Shown: in pieces, positions 49,209-58,808 of the stretch
Position numbering within the stretch: position 1 is the first letter of the stretch
Layout of the letters: each line of letters begins with the position of its first letter
Source of the DNA: Candidatus Nitrosopumilus limneticus
GTDB lineage: Archaea > Thermoproteota > Nitrososphaeria > Nitrososphaerales > Nitrosopumilaceae
Direction of reading: 5' to 3'
NCBI GenBank assembly: GCA_022117465.1
Contig: JAHCGZ010000003.1
Span: 62,001 to 126,000 of the forward strand
DNA: 64,000 nt
Made by a program: the position numbers and the translations under genes
The notes under the pieces: generated by a model
The model's database searches: none
What the model was told of the DNA's origin: nothing
Seen by the model: only the letters and a program-made list of their open reading frames with translations

Positions 49209-50015
49209 TTTTTTAAATTCTTCTAATATTTTTTTATGAATTAACCCATTACTGACTAAAATACCATTTTCATGACACACATTTTTGTTATTATACGTTA
49301 ATTCATTTCCTAACATATCTGTCATTTTTCCACCGGCTTCTGAAATAATACAATGAGATGCAGCAGTATCCCATTCCTTCATTTTATTTGTTGTAGTAAT
49401 GTAAGCTTCAGCTTCACCTGAGCTAATTTTTCCAACTTTTAACGAACTACCCACACTCAAAAAATCTTTAATTCCAATTTTTTTAATGAAATCTTTTTCT
49501 TTATCTGATAAATGATGTCTCGATCCTACTATTCTACATTTATGAAGTTCATTAATTTTAGTTACTGAAATTTTATCCCATTTGTTATTTGAATATCTAA
49601 AAGCACCACAATTTTTTTGTGCAACAAATAATGTTTTTTCTGTAGGCCATGCAATTACTCCGAGAATTGGTTCTTTATTTTGTATTAATGCAATCATTAT
49701 AGTAAACTCACCAGTTTTATCAATAAAATCAGAAGTTCCATCAAGTGGGTCAACAATCCAAATTACATTCTTTGATAATCTATTTTGATTATCTTCATCC
49801 TCCTCAGAAAGTATTGAATGTTTTGTATCTGATAGAATTTTATTAATTATCTCATTACTTTTAAAATCTGCATCTGTAACTGGAGAATTATCTATTTTTG
49901 TAAATGTATTGTAATCTTTTTGATAAATCTCTAAAACAGCATCCCCAGCTTCAATAGCTGCTTTTATTGCAATATCTAATTCGGGAATTTTTTCAGAAAT
50001 TGGAATATTATTCAA
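49200..50015 (-). CDS. cysQ: 3'(2'),5'-bisphosphate nucleotidase / inositol monophosphatase family
   Basis: SEEDED, WIVDPLDGTSDFI, EWDTAASHCIISEAGG. Confidence 0.88.
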   Translation of the reverse strand: MNNIPISEKIPELDIAIKAAIEAGDAVLEIYQKDYNTFTKIDNSPVTDADFKSNEIINKILSDTKHSILSEEDEDNQNRLSKNVIWIVDPLDGTSDFIDKTGEFTIMIALIQNKEPILGVIAWPTEKTLFVAQKNCGAFRYSNNKWDKISVTKINELHKCRIVGSRHHLSDKEKDFIKKIGIKDFLSVGSSLKVGKISSGEAEAYITTTNKMKEWDTAASHCIISEAGGKMTDMLGNELTYNNKNVCHENGILVSNGLIHKKILEEFKKLE

Positions 50016-50026
50016 TTATGATTTCC

Positions 50027-50236
50027 TTATGTTGTTAATTCTGGTTTTAATGACCAAGCAATACCTAACATGATAAATGGAATTGACATGACTCCAATTA
50101 TGCCTAGTATTGTGTTAAATTGAGCATCTGAAACTGCTGGATTATTAATAATCCATGGTAACGGCAACGTAATTACAATCCAAATTGATCCTAAGAGAAT
50201 TATTAGTTTAACTCTAAATTTTTTCTTATCTTCCAT
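50027..50236 (-). CDS. hypothetical small membrane protein
   Basis: 69 aa with two TM helices. Confidence 0.6.
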   Translation of the reverse strand: MEDKKKFRVKLIILLGSIWIVITLPLPWIINNPAVSDAQFNTILGIIGVMSIPFIMLGIAWSLKPELTT

Positions 50237-50276
50237 AATATTTTATAATTTCGGGTTGTATTAAATTCATGTGAAT

Positions 50277-51020
50277 CTATTTTATTGATTCGCCACCATC
50301 TACTGTAAGTATAGCCCCAGTAATCCAAGATGCATCATCTGATACAAAATATAATACAGCTTTTCCTATTTCTTCAGGTTGACCAATTCTACCTAATGGA
50401 TGTTCATTATTCATAAATTCTATATCTCTTTGATTTTTTAAAAATGGTTTTGTCATATCAGTATCAACTACTCCTGGACAAATACAATTTACTCTAATTT
50501 TGTCTTTAGCATATTCTAATGCCCAACATTTTGTAAGTATGATTAAACCAGCTTTTGATGCAGAATACGCATCAGCATTAAATCCTTGGTATGCTTTTAA
50601 TCCTGAATCTGATGAAATGTTAATTATACAACCAGATGTTTTTTGTAGGTAAGGAATTGCCTCTTTAGTAAATCTAAATTGTCCTGTCAGATTGACATCT
50701 AGTACTTCATTCCATTCTTCTTCATCAATTTCATGTACTTGTTTTATTTTTGGAAATATTCCTGCATTATTTACTAAAATATCTAATTTACCAAATTTTT
50801 CAATTGTTTGATTAATTACATTTTTCACTTCATTCTTTTTTTTAATATCACATGGAACTGCTAATGAATTAGTTATCTCTAATTCAGCTTTTTTTAGTTT
50901 TTCAAAATTTTTTGATGTAATTACAACTGTTGCTCCATTTTCTGATAATATTTTTGCTATGGCAAATCCTATTCCTCTACTTCCACCTGTAACTAGAGCG
51001 ACTTTTCCTGTTAATTTCAA
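50277..51020 (-). CDS. short-chain dehydrogenase/reductase
   Basis: VTGGSRGIGFAIAK, NNAG, YSASKAG, GAILTVDGG. Confidence 0.92.
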   Translation of the reverse strand: MKLTGKVALVTGGSRGIGFAIAKILSENGATVVITSKNFEKLKKAELEITNSLAVPCDIKKKNEVKNVINQTIEKFGKLDILVNNAGIFPKIKQVHEIDEEEWNEVLDVNLTGQFRFTKEAIPYLQKTSGCIINISSDSGLKAYQGFNADAYSASKAGLIILTKCWALEYAKDKIRVNCICPGVVDTDMTKPFLKNQRDIEFMNNEHPLGRIGQPEEIGKAVLYFVSDDASWITGAILTVDGGESIK

Positions 51021-51149
51021 TAGTTTAAGAATTCAAGTTCGTAATTTATAGATCATTTCTTTTAAAAAATCTTGAAATTATTTTAAAAAATAGATATTTT
51101 TAAGTAATTATTATTAAATTTTTTTAAATAAATAAATTTACTATGACAA

Positions 51150-51285
51150 TTAATGTCGAAAGGCACTATTTGTATTGACTAGTTTAAGAGCTCCTCTAAC
51201 AAAAAAGGCATCAAGCGTCTAAATGCTTGACCACAAGAAGAACTTATTGTTCTGCAGTCATGGGGTTTAGGCTTTTTTCTTTATC
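51150..51285 (+). ncRNA. candidate structured small RNA
   Basis: Three consecutive small hairpins (AGAG-ctc-CTCT; TCAAGC-gtctaaat-GCTTGA; AGAAC-ttatt-GTTCT) followed by a T-run; TATA-like sequence upstream. Confidence 0.3.
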
Positions 51286-51710
51286 AAATCTACTGAAACA
51301 GACCCTGATACATTTCCATTTGGATTAATAATAATTGTAATTTCTTGTGATGAATCAATAATAATTTTCTCATTTCCTTCATATTTCCATGTAAAATATT
51401 TTACAGTTTCTGATTCATGAGGAATACCTATGAGAATAAAATTCTCTTCAAATTTATAATTTTGACCAATTAATTTTATTGATAATAATTCTGGGCTACT
51501 TCCATTTGGAACAAATCTAAAAAAATATGTTCCTGCATCAATTGAAAATTTATGACTATAAACATCATTACTGTAAAGTTCAGGATTTGCTAAAGTTACA
51601 TGAAATGCAACATCACTGGATTTCTCTTTTTCATCTAAGTTTATTGAAAATGATACACTAAAAATAATTATTATCAAAATTATTGAAATAACAATAATAT
51701 TCTTATTCAT
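51267..51710 (-). CDS. hypothetical exported/membrane-anchored protein
   Basis: 147 aa, N-terminal TM then beta-rich region. Confidence 0.65.
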   Translation of the reverse strand: MNKNIIVISIILIIIIFSVSFSINLDEKEKSSDVAFHVTLANPELYSNDVYSHKFSIDAGTYFFRFVPNGSSPELLSIKLIGQNYKFEENFILIGIPHESETVKYFTWKYEGNEKIIIDSSQEITIIINPNGNVSGSVSVDLIKKKA

Positions 51711-51824
51711 ATTTTAATCACGAATTTCAGGATAAAAAATATTTTCTCCTAAGTAAACTAAATTTGATACTTTGTTAAGCAATTTTTACACTACAGAGTA
51801 AGTAATAATTTTAGAATCGAAATT

Positions 51825-52466
51825 ATGACTGGTTTACAAGCTAAATGGACAGCACCACCAAAAACTGGTTTATCTGATAAAATTAATGATACAATTAAGC
51901 CTAAAGGTCCATTAAAACCACGAGTTCAGGAAGGAATCAAAAAATTACAATTACAAATTAAAAAATTGGATTCAATGTTAACTAGTTTACAAGAACGTGA
52001 TGCTAAGTTATTTCAAAGAATTGTAACTGCAACACAAAATCATGATGTTCAAACTAGTAAAGTTTTAGGAAATGAATTAGCTGAGATCCGTAAAGTATCA
52101 AAAATTTTAAGTGGCGCAAGAATTGCTTTAGAACAAATTGAATTAAGATTATCTACTTGTAATGACCTTGGAGATACTGTAGTAACTATGATTCCAACAA
52201 TGGGATTAATGAAAAATTTAAAATCATCGCTTGGAAAAATAATGCCTGGAGCTGAACAAGAAATTAGTCAGATGGCAGAAATGCTTGGAGGATTTATGAA
52301 TGAAAGTTTTGCAGGTGATGGAGCTTTTAGTATGGATGAAACTACTAATGCAGAATCTGAGAAAATTTTAAGAGAAGCTTCTGCTGTTGCAGAAAGTTCA
52401 ACAGGTCAAATGTTTCCTTCAGTTCCATTCAATAGTAAAGAAAAAACTAGTAGTAAATTTTACTAG
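51825..52466 (+). CDS. ESCRT-III / Snf7-like CdvB paralogue
   Basis: KGPLKPRVQEGIKKLQLQIKKLDSMLTSLQERDAKLFQRIVTATQNHD...VSKILSGARIALEQIELRLSTCNDLGD; typical CdvB. Confidence 0.88.
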   Translation: MTGLQAKWTAPPKTGLSDKINDTIKPKGPLKPRVQEGIKKLQLQIKKLDSMLTSLQERDAKLFQRIVTATQNHDVQTSKVLGNELAEIRKVSKILSGARIALEQIELRLSTCNDLGDTVVTMIPTMGLMKNLKSSLGKIMPGAEQEISQMAEMLGGFMNESFAGDGAFSMDETTNAESEKILREASAVAESSTGQMFPSVPFNSKEKTSSKFY

Positions 52467-52469
52467 GTT

Positions 52470-52934
52470 TTAATTTTCTAGAGAATCTGTTTTCTCTTTA
52501 ATTTGTTTAACTCTATTTTTTTCTTCGCCAACAATAGCGTCAATACCTAAAAGTTTGTCTCTTAAATTATTAATTATTATAGCTACTTCATCAGCTTCAT
52601 TTTCTACTTTCAATCTTTTTTCTGAAAGTTCTTGAATTCCTCTACTTTCTTCATTGATATATTCACTGACTTTTTGTAATTTTTCTTTAAGATTTTTAAT
52701 ATCTACTGATTCCTCCTCTATGTCTTTTTCAAGCATAGTTCTTTTTTCTTTAAGATTTTTTATCATTAAACCAACATAATCAATCGCTTCTTCTAATTTT
52801 GCACGTTTTCCAATTAATTCACCAATTCCAATGACTGATTCAACATTTTGGGATGATTTCACTTCATTTGTATTCTGGTAATTTCTTTCTTCTACCATTT
52901 CTCCGCCTTTTTCTTCTTTGAACTTATCAAACAT
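52470..52934 (-). CDS. coiled-coil protein
   Basis: 154 aa, heptad-rich throughout. Confidence 0.7.
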   Translation of the reverse strand: MFDKFKEEKGGEMVEERNYQNTNEVKSSQNVESVIGIGELIGKRAKLEEAIDYVGLMIKNLKEKRTMLEKDIEEESVDIKNLKEKLQKVSEYINEESRGIQELSEKRLKVENEADEVAIIINNLRDKLLGIDAIVGEEKNRVKQIKEKTDSLEN

Positions 52935-53096
52935 TTTATGATTTCCTATTGAAATTGGGAATAAAAAGTTATTATAAATCTCAAAACTGACCTTATGAAT
53001 GAATTTTGATACAAATTTCTTTACTTATTTTTCTACTATTTTTGATTAAATTTTCATTTTTGTTAATATTTTGTTATTTTTTTCAGTGAAACATGC

Positions 53097-53116
53097 GTTC
53101 CGCTTTGTGTTCCGCT
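53097..53116. repeat. direct repeat GTTCCGCT x2, period 12 bp
   Basis: GTTCCGCT at 53097-53104 and 53109-53116, upstream of wHTH gene. Confidence 0.5.
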
Positions 53117-53165
53117 ATAAAGTTTCAAAATGTTCCTCATAAACAACCACTTTCTATACTATTGC

Positions 53166-53453
53166 ATGTCAAAACAACAATACAGATCCGAAATGGGAAT
53201 AATGGGTGATATCTTAGACGTAACTGCCAATGGTGGTCGTGATGGAATCATTGTATCTGCAATCTCCCGAAAAGCCAATCTATCTCACTATGCAGTATTA
53301 GACAAATGTGAGAAATTAGTAGAAGCTGGCTTAGTAGAATCAATCAGAAATGATAGAAATAGAGTCTTTCAAATTACTGAAAAAGGGTTAAGCTTTTTCC
53401 AGGAATTTAAGAGATTTCAACAACTTGTAGAAAGCATGAATCTAAGGTATTAA
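53166..53453 (+). CDS. winged-helix transcriptional regulator
   Basis: MSKQQYRSEMGIMGDILDVTANGGRDGIIVSAISRKANLSHYAVLDKCEKLVEAGLVESIRNDRNRVFQITEKG; ORF open from 53130. Confidence 0.85.
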   Translation: MSKQQYRSEMGIMGDILDVTANGGRDGIIVSAISRKANLSHYAVLDKCEKLVEAGLVESIRNDRNRVFQITEKGLSFFQEFKRFQQLVESMNLRY

Positions 53454-53455
53454 GC

Positions 53456-54466
53456 ATGACCTCATTAATTGAACCAATTCAATCGAAAAACCCTCTAGGA
53501 GACGATGGAATACTTTTTGTAAGGAATGGCAGTATGTTTGATACAATGGTCAAAACACCTCTTTTGGTAGCTAGCATGATTATTGTAGCAGCTTTACTTC
53601 CAATCCAATCTTCCTTTAGTTCTCCTAGAGATCTAAATCTAATAATTTACCCAGATGGTACTACCCATGTTAGTATGGAAATTGATATTGATCCTTCTCT
53701 TACTGATTATGAATTAAATCTATTTGGAAAAACTATTGATAATTTTGTTGTAATTGGAGATGAAGAATTTCTACTAGATGTTAATATTATTGATGACTCT
53801 GCCTTGATTCAAACTTTCGGTTCATCTGTAATTAGTGTTGAATATGATATTTATGATTTAGTATCTAAACAAGGCAAACTTTGGACATTTTCTTTAGATT
53901 CGCCAACTGATTTCACACTGCTATTACCAATAAATTCTGCAATTGTTGGAATGAGTAACCTTCCAATCAATATGAAATTAGTTGATGAACAAAATCAAAT
54001 ATCGTTATCCTCAGGTAAAACTGAAATTGATTATTTTTTTAGTACATCTATTGTAAATAATCCAGTATCAGAAATAAAGCCTGAAATTGATTATTTTCCA
54101 TATTTAATAATTATTATAACAATACTGTTTATTTCATTTGGTATTATAATTTTTGTTAGAAATAAACAAAAAAATCTTAATCCAAAAGAAAGTATTCAAA
54201 AATCCCAAAAAATTTTAATTTTAGATATTGAAACAATTTTCACTTTAAAACCTAATCTTCGTGAAGATGATAAGGAATTTGTTAAATTTATTTTTAATAA
54301 TGGAGGAGAAGCTCTTGAAAGTGAATTACGAAAAAAATTTTTACAACCTAGAACTACAATGTGGCGTGCAGTTAAACGATTAGAACGTGAAGGAATAATT
54401 GAAATTGAAAAGAAAGATTTACAGAATTTAGTAAAATTGCGCAAGAATATGGAGCAGGAACAATGA
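53456..54466 (+). CDS. membrane protein with extracytoplasmic domain and cytoplasmic C-terminal winged helix
   Basis: N-terminal TM, beta-rich domain, second TM (YLIIIITILFISFGIIIFV), C-terminal LESELRKKFLQPRTTMWRAVKRLEREGIIEIEKK. Confidence 0.8.
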   Translation: MTSLIEPIQSKNPLGDDGILFVRNGSMFDTMVKTPLLVASMIIVAALLPIQSSFSSPRDLNLIIYPDGTTHVSMEIDIDPSLTDYELNLFGKTIDNFVVIGDEEFLLDVNIIDDSALIQTFGSSVISVEYDIYDLVSKQGKLWTFSLDSPTDFTLLLPINSAIVGMSNLPINMKLVDEQNQISLSSGKTEIDYFFSTSIVNNPVSEIKPEIDYFPYLIIIITILFISFGIIIFVRNKQKNLNPKESIQKSQKILILDIETIFTLKPNLREDDKEFVKFIFNNGGEALESELRKKFLQPRTTMWRAVKRLEREGIIEIEKKDLQNLVKLRKNMEQEQ

Positions 54467-55299
54467 AAAAAGTAGCATTATTTGCAATAACTATTTTACT
54501 TTTTGGTACAATATCACCATCATTAGCAAATCATGCGTATGGGCAAAATGATCCAAGTATTTTGTTACGTATTGCTGTTCAAGCAGATCAACAAATTGTA
54601 AATCAATTAAATTTCAAATATGGAAATCAAATTCCAAATAATATTGAAATTTTATATCAAAAAGGTCATTTATCTGTTCAATCATTAAATGAATCGTTAT
54701 CTAATGATGATATTGAAAAGGCTAAACAAGATTTTCTTTTAGCAATGAATTCATTTATGCAAATTTCCAGAACAATATCTCAATCTTCAGAAAAAATTAC
54801 AATGACTGCAATTGAATCTGATGAATCTGATAAAAAAATTTCTAATGAACTTGATAGATTAGAAAAATCTGTGAAAATGTTAGAAATAATTTCTAAAAAA
54901 CATAATGAAATTATACAAAATCAAGATAAATTTGATAAAGTTTATTCTTTAATTAAAGAAATGCGTAATCAAATTGTTACTGGTGAAAATCTAATTAATA
55001 ATATTATTGAATTACGAGTTCTTATAGATTCAATCAAAAACGATATCCGTGAATCTGTAGCTGAAAAACAATCTAATAATCTTAAACGATTTTTTGAAAA
55101 ATTAATTGATAAAATTGATCAAAAAGTAATGGAAGCAAAAGTTCTTGGAAGGGATGAAATTGAAATTACTAAAGCAAATGATTTAATTTTTGAAATTAGG
55201 GAATTACTTTCACAAAATGAAATTACTAAAGCAAAAACAGTATATTCTGAATTAAAAATTGTATTACAAAATATCGGAATTTCAGTTAAGATAACATAA
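54463..55299 (+). CDS. exported coiled-coil protein
   Basis: Signal peptide (MKKVALFAITILLFGTISPSLANHAYG) and long helical region; ATGA overlap with upstream gene. Confidence 0.75.
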   Translation: MKKVALFAITILLFGTISPSLANHAYGQNDPSILLRIAVQADQQIVNQLNFKYGNQIPNNIEILYQKGHLSVQSLNESLSNDDIEKAKQDFLLAMNSFMQISRTISQSSEKITMTAIESDESDKKISNELDRLEKSVKMLEIISKKHNEIIQNQDKFDKVYSLIKEMRNQIVTGENLINNIIELRVLIDSIKNDIRESVAEKQSNNLKRFFEKLIDKIDQKVMEAKVLGRDEIEITKANDLIFEIRELLSQNEITKAKTVYSELKIVLQNIGISVKIT

Positions 55300-55330
55300 G
55301 CTTCATATACATTTTCTAAAGAGTTTCAAC

Positions 55331-55525
55331 ATGGTATCAAAATCAATTATTGTAGGTGTAGGCACTCCAATGATTATAGTTGGTGCTTTAATGGCTTGGT
55401 TATTGTCTCCTATGGGAGGAGAATTGCAAAATCAAGTTGAATTGATTGGAAGTACTATCGGAATTTTAGGTGTAGTATTCTTTATTTCTGGATTATTTTA
55501 TACAAAAGAACCTAATATGCTATAG
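55331..55525 (+). CDS. hypothetical small membrane protein
   Basis: 64 aa, two TM helices. Confidence 0.6.
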   Translation: MVSKSIIVGVGTPMIIVGALMAWLLSPMGGELQNQVELIGSTIGILGVVFFISGLFYTKEPNML

Positions 55526-55569
55526 ATTAAACTCATTAAATAAATAATGAAAAAAATTAGTATAATTAC

Positions 55570-56283
55570 TTGAACGTAAGATTATTTGAAATATTTACAT
55601 CCGTAGAGGGAGAAGGTATTCTTTATGGTACAAAGACCCTTTTTGTAAGACTTGCTGGATGTCCATTTACATGTTTTTACTGTGATACTAAGGAATCCTT
55701 ACCACTTGATTCTGGTACAGAATATACAATTGATGAAGCAAATAAGTTAATTGATTCTAATTTACAAAATCAAACTTATAAAGTAAATTTTACTGGTGGT
55801 GATCCGTTAATTCAACATCAAGCTGTTGCACAACTTGCAAAACATATTCAAGATAAAAAAATTCCAACATATTTAGAATCATCATGTTTTGATATTGATC
55901 GATTTAATTATGTTTTACCTTTTATTGATATTGTTAAAATTGAATTTAAAACAAAAGATTCTGATTTTGTAGATTCTAAACATTACGACAAATTAATTGA
56001 TCATACAATGAGATGTCTTGAATCCTCTGTTAAATCTAAAAAAATAACATATATCAAAATTGTTGTAAGTTCTAAAACTCAATTAACTGAATTTAAAAAA
56101 CTAGTTGATGATATTTTTTCTATTATCTCAAAGGAGAATATAGATGGTTTTGTAATTCAGCCTACATATGGAATTTCTGAGCCCTCCTTAGATCTTTTAT
56201 TAAATTTGTATGATATAGTATTTCCACATTATATCGATGTTAAAGTTGTTCCACAATTACACAAGTTTATTGGGGCTCCATAA
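55570..56283 (+). CDS. queE: 7-carboxy-7-deazaguanine synthase (radical SAM)
   Basis: FEIFTSVEGEGILYGTKTLFVRLAGCPFTCFYCDT; NFTGGDPLIQ; TTG start. Confidence 0.93.
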   Translation: MNVRLFEIFTSVEGEGILYGTKTLFVRLAGCPFTCFYCDTKESLPLDSGTEYTIDEANKLIDSNLQNQTYKVNFTGGDPLIQHQAVAQLAKHIQDKKIPTYLESSCFDIDRFNYVLPFIDIVKIEFKTKDSDFVDSKHYDKLIDHTMRCLESSVKSKKITYIKIVVSSKTQLTEFKKLVDDIFSIISKENIDGFVIQPTYGISEPSLDLLLNLYDIVFPHYIDVKVVPQLHKFIGAP

Positions 56284-56347
56284 TTTTGGCATTAGTCTAA
56301 AATACAGATTACGTTCAAATACTAGAAAAAATGGATAAAATTACAAA

Positions 56348-56905
56348 ATGGACGAGGAACGCGTAGAAAAACTTGTAAGAGAATTAATTATTGAAGTTGG
56401 CGAGGATCCAACTCGTGAGGGATTAAAAGAAACTCCCAAACGAATTGCAAATATGTATAAAGAAATTTTCGCTGGATATGATACAGATTCACAATTATCT
56501 GTACAATTTTCAGAGGATTCTGATGTAGTAATTGCACGTGATATTCAATTCTATTCTATGTGTGAGCATCATATGTTACCATTTTATGGGAAAATTCACA
56601 TTGCATATTCACCAAATGGTAGAGTTTTTGGAATATCTAAACTAGTCAGATTAGTTGAAAAATATTCAAAGAGACTCCAAATTCAAGAACGTCTGACCAA
56701 AAATATTGCTGATGAATTATATTCTCAAGGAGTAAAAGGAGTAGTAGTTTTTGCTGATGCTGAGCACCTTTGTATGAAAATGCGTGGCGTAAAAAGCGAT
56801 GCAACTCTTTCATCATCTGCATTTAGAGGAATTTATGAGAATAGAGAAGAAAAAGAGAGTGTTATAGCACTTATTAGAAAACGTACTTCAAATGGATCTT
56901 TTTAG
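56348..56905 (+). CDS. folE: GTP cyclohydrolase I
   Basis: EDPTREGLKETPKRIANMY; SMCEHHMLPFYGKIHIAY; EHLCMKMRGVKS. Confidence 0.96.
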   Translation: MDEERVEKLVRELIIEVGEDPTREGLKETPKRIANMYKEIFAGYDTDSQLSVQFSEDSDVVIARDIQFYSMCEHHMLPFYGKIHIAYSPNGRVFGISKLVRLVEKYSKRLQIQERLTKNIADELYSQGVKGVVVFADAEHLCMKMRGVKSDATLSSSAFRGIYENREEKESVIALIRKRTSNGSF

Positions 56906-56946
56906 TATACTCAAAAATTAAATAATCAATATTTTTCATAATCAAT

Positions 56947-57192
56947 ATGGGAAAAGCAAATCCATACGTTCACATTCCAAGAGAATCGTTTCCAAATTGG
57001 ATATGGTATGCAGCAGAGTGTGTAGGTCTAATTATAATTGCTTTTCTATCAGCAGTTACAATTACTGATACATTTGAAGGATTAACTACTGAACAACATA
57101 ATTATGTTATTACAGGAATTTTTGCATCATTCTTTTTAGGTTGGTATGTAGTAATTAGAAGTTTAATTCTGAAAAAGAAAATTCTGAAATAA
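56947..57192 (+). CDS. hypothetical membrane protein
   Basis: 81 aa, two TM helices. Confidence 0.6.
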   Translation: MGKANPYVHIPRESFPNWIWYAAECVGLIIIAFLSAVTITDTFEGLTTEQHNYVITGIFASFFLGWYVVIRSLILKKKILK

Positions 57193-57197
57193 ATAAT

Positions 57198-57872
57198 TTA
57201 TTTAAGATATTTTGTTTTATCTTTAATACCAGCTTTCATAAATGCAATTTTTCTATTATTACAAGATTCACAAATTCCACAATGATATTTTTTATTTTCA
57301 TAACAACTCCAAGTTTTAAAAATTGAATCACCCAAATTTTTTATTCCCGATTTTAATAAATCACTTTTTGATAATCCTTTAAGATAAGGTGACCAAATTT
57401 CAATATTCTTGCGTATTTTTGAATTTATTCCATCAATTTCTCCTTCATTAAAGGCATTTTCTAATTTTTTTGCAAATTTTGGTCGACAATCTGGATAATT
57501 TATATCCCCTGTATGTGCTCCATATGCAACAAGGGATGCATTAAGTGTAAAAGCCCATGCAGATGCTACAGAAAGAAATACTGCATTTCTAATTGGAACT
57601 ACAATTGAATATTCAAATTTTGTTGGAATTTTTCTTTTTGAACTTGTTAAAACATTTGAGTCACCATAGAGATTTTTCATAAAACCAATATCAATAACTT
57701 TATGTTCCTTTAATCCCAGTTTTTTTGCAAAAGATCTTGATGCCTTAATTTCCATATTTGCTTTTTGACCGTATGAAAATGTAATTCCATATAATTCATA
57801 TTTTGATTTTAAAAATGATACCGCACATACAGAATCTACTCCCCCACTAAAAACAATAACTGCTTTTTTCAT
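57198..57872 (-). CDS. queC: 7-cyano-7-deazaguanine synthase
   Basis: VIVFSGGVDSVCAVSFL; SWSCYENKKYHCGICESCNNRK-type cysteine cluster. Confidence 0.94.
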   Translation of the reverse strand: MKKAVIVFSGGVDSVCAVSFLKSKYELYGITFSYGQKANMEIKASRSFAKKLGLKEHKVIDIGFMKNLYGDSNVLTSSKRKIPTKFEYSIVVPIRNAVFLSVASAWAFTLNASLVAYGAHTGDINYPDCRPKFAKKLENAFNEGEIDGINSKIRKNIEIWSPYLKGLSKSDLLKSGIKNLGDSIFKTWSCYENKKYHCGICESCNNRKIAFMKAGIKDKTKYLK

Positions 57873-57881
57873 ATTTTATCC

Positions 57882-58808
57882 TTAAATTATTTTTGTGTGT
57901 ATTGCACCTCTACTTGGTTTACAAATTATTGTTTCACATTCAATATTTGCTGTTTTGAAACCTTTTGACATTGCAATACAAATTTTTTTTAAATCAAATG
58001 AACTTTTTGAAAATGCAATCACTGACGGACCTGCACCACTAATTGTTACTCCATATGCTCCGGCTTTTAGTGCATTTTGCTTTACTTGTTTATATCCTGG
58101 AATCATATGTTGTCTTGCAGGCTCAACAATTACATCTTTAATTGAATTTCCAATTAATTTTGGATCTTTTTTTGTAAACCCTACAACTATTGCTGAAGCA
58201 TTTGATAAATTTAATACTGCATCTGTAAATTTTATTTTTTTAGGAATTACTCCTCTTGAAACTTTTGTTTTCTTTTTTGGAACATCAATTTTTGGAACTG
58301 CAATACACATTCTTAAATTCATTGGCGGATTTATTGCAATTACATTTAATGGATTTGTTTTAACAATAACAAATCCTCCTAAAACTGATGCTGCAACATT
58401 ATCATAATGAATTGTTCCAGCACTAGCTTTTTCACCATATCCAGCAAATTCAACTAGTTGATTAGAATTTAATTTAATTTTAAATAATTTAGCAAATGCC
58501 ACTGCAGTTGCTGCTGCAGATCCAGCACTACTACCCATTCCAAATCCAGCTGGTATTCCTTTTTTAATCTGAATCTGAACACCACTTTTAATTTTTAATT
58601 TCATTTTCATATTTTTTATAACTAATCCTGCAGTATTATTTTCTGGATTTGTAGGAATGTTGTCATCCGTAATTATTGTAATACCATTTTTTGTTTTTGT
58701 TAATGTGATTTCATCATAAAATGCATCAATTGCTAATCCAAATGTATCAAATCCAGGACCTAAATTAGCTGTAGATGATGGTGCTCTAACGGTTATTTTT
58801 TCTACCAT
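57882..58808 (-). CDS. thrB: homoserine kinase
   Basis: GHMP kinase motif GIPAGFGMGSSAGSAAATAVA; AYGVTISGAGPSVIAF. Confidence 0.92.
   Translation of the reverse strand: MVEKITVRAPSSTANLGPGFDTFGLAIDAFYDEITLTKTKNGITIITDDNIPTNPENNTAGLVIKNMKMKLKIKSGVQIQIKKGIPAGFGMGSSAGSAAATAVAFAKLFKIKLNSNQLVEFAGYGEKASAGTIHYDNVAASVLGGFVIVKTNPLNVIAINPPMNLRMCIAVPKIDVPKKKTKVSRGVIPKKIKFTDAVLNLSNASAIVVGFTKKDPKLIGNSIKDVIVEPARQHMIPGYKQVKQNALKAGAYGVTISGAGPSVIAFSKSSFDLKKICIAMSKGFKTANIECETIICKPSRGAIHTKII

Noticed and set aside
57895-58407. 170-aa plus-strand ORF inside homoserine kinase gene
   Set aside because: Shadow ORF opposite a clear GHMP kinase
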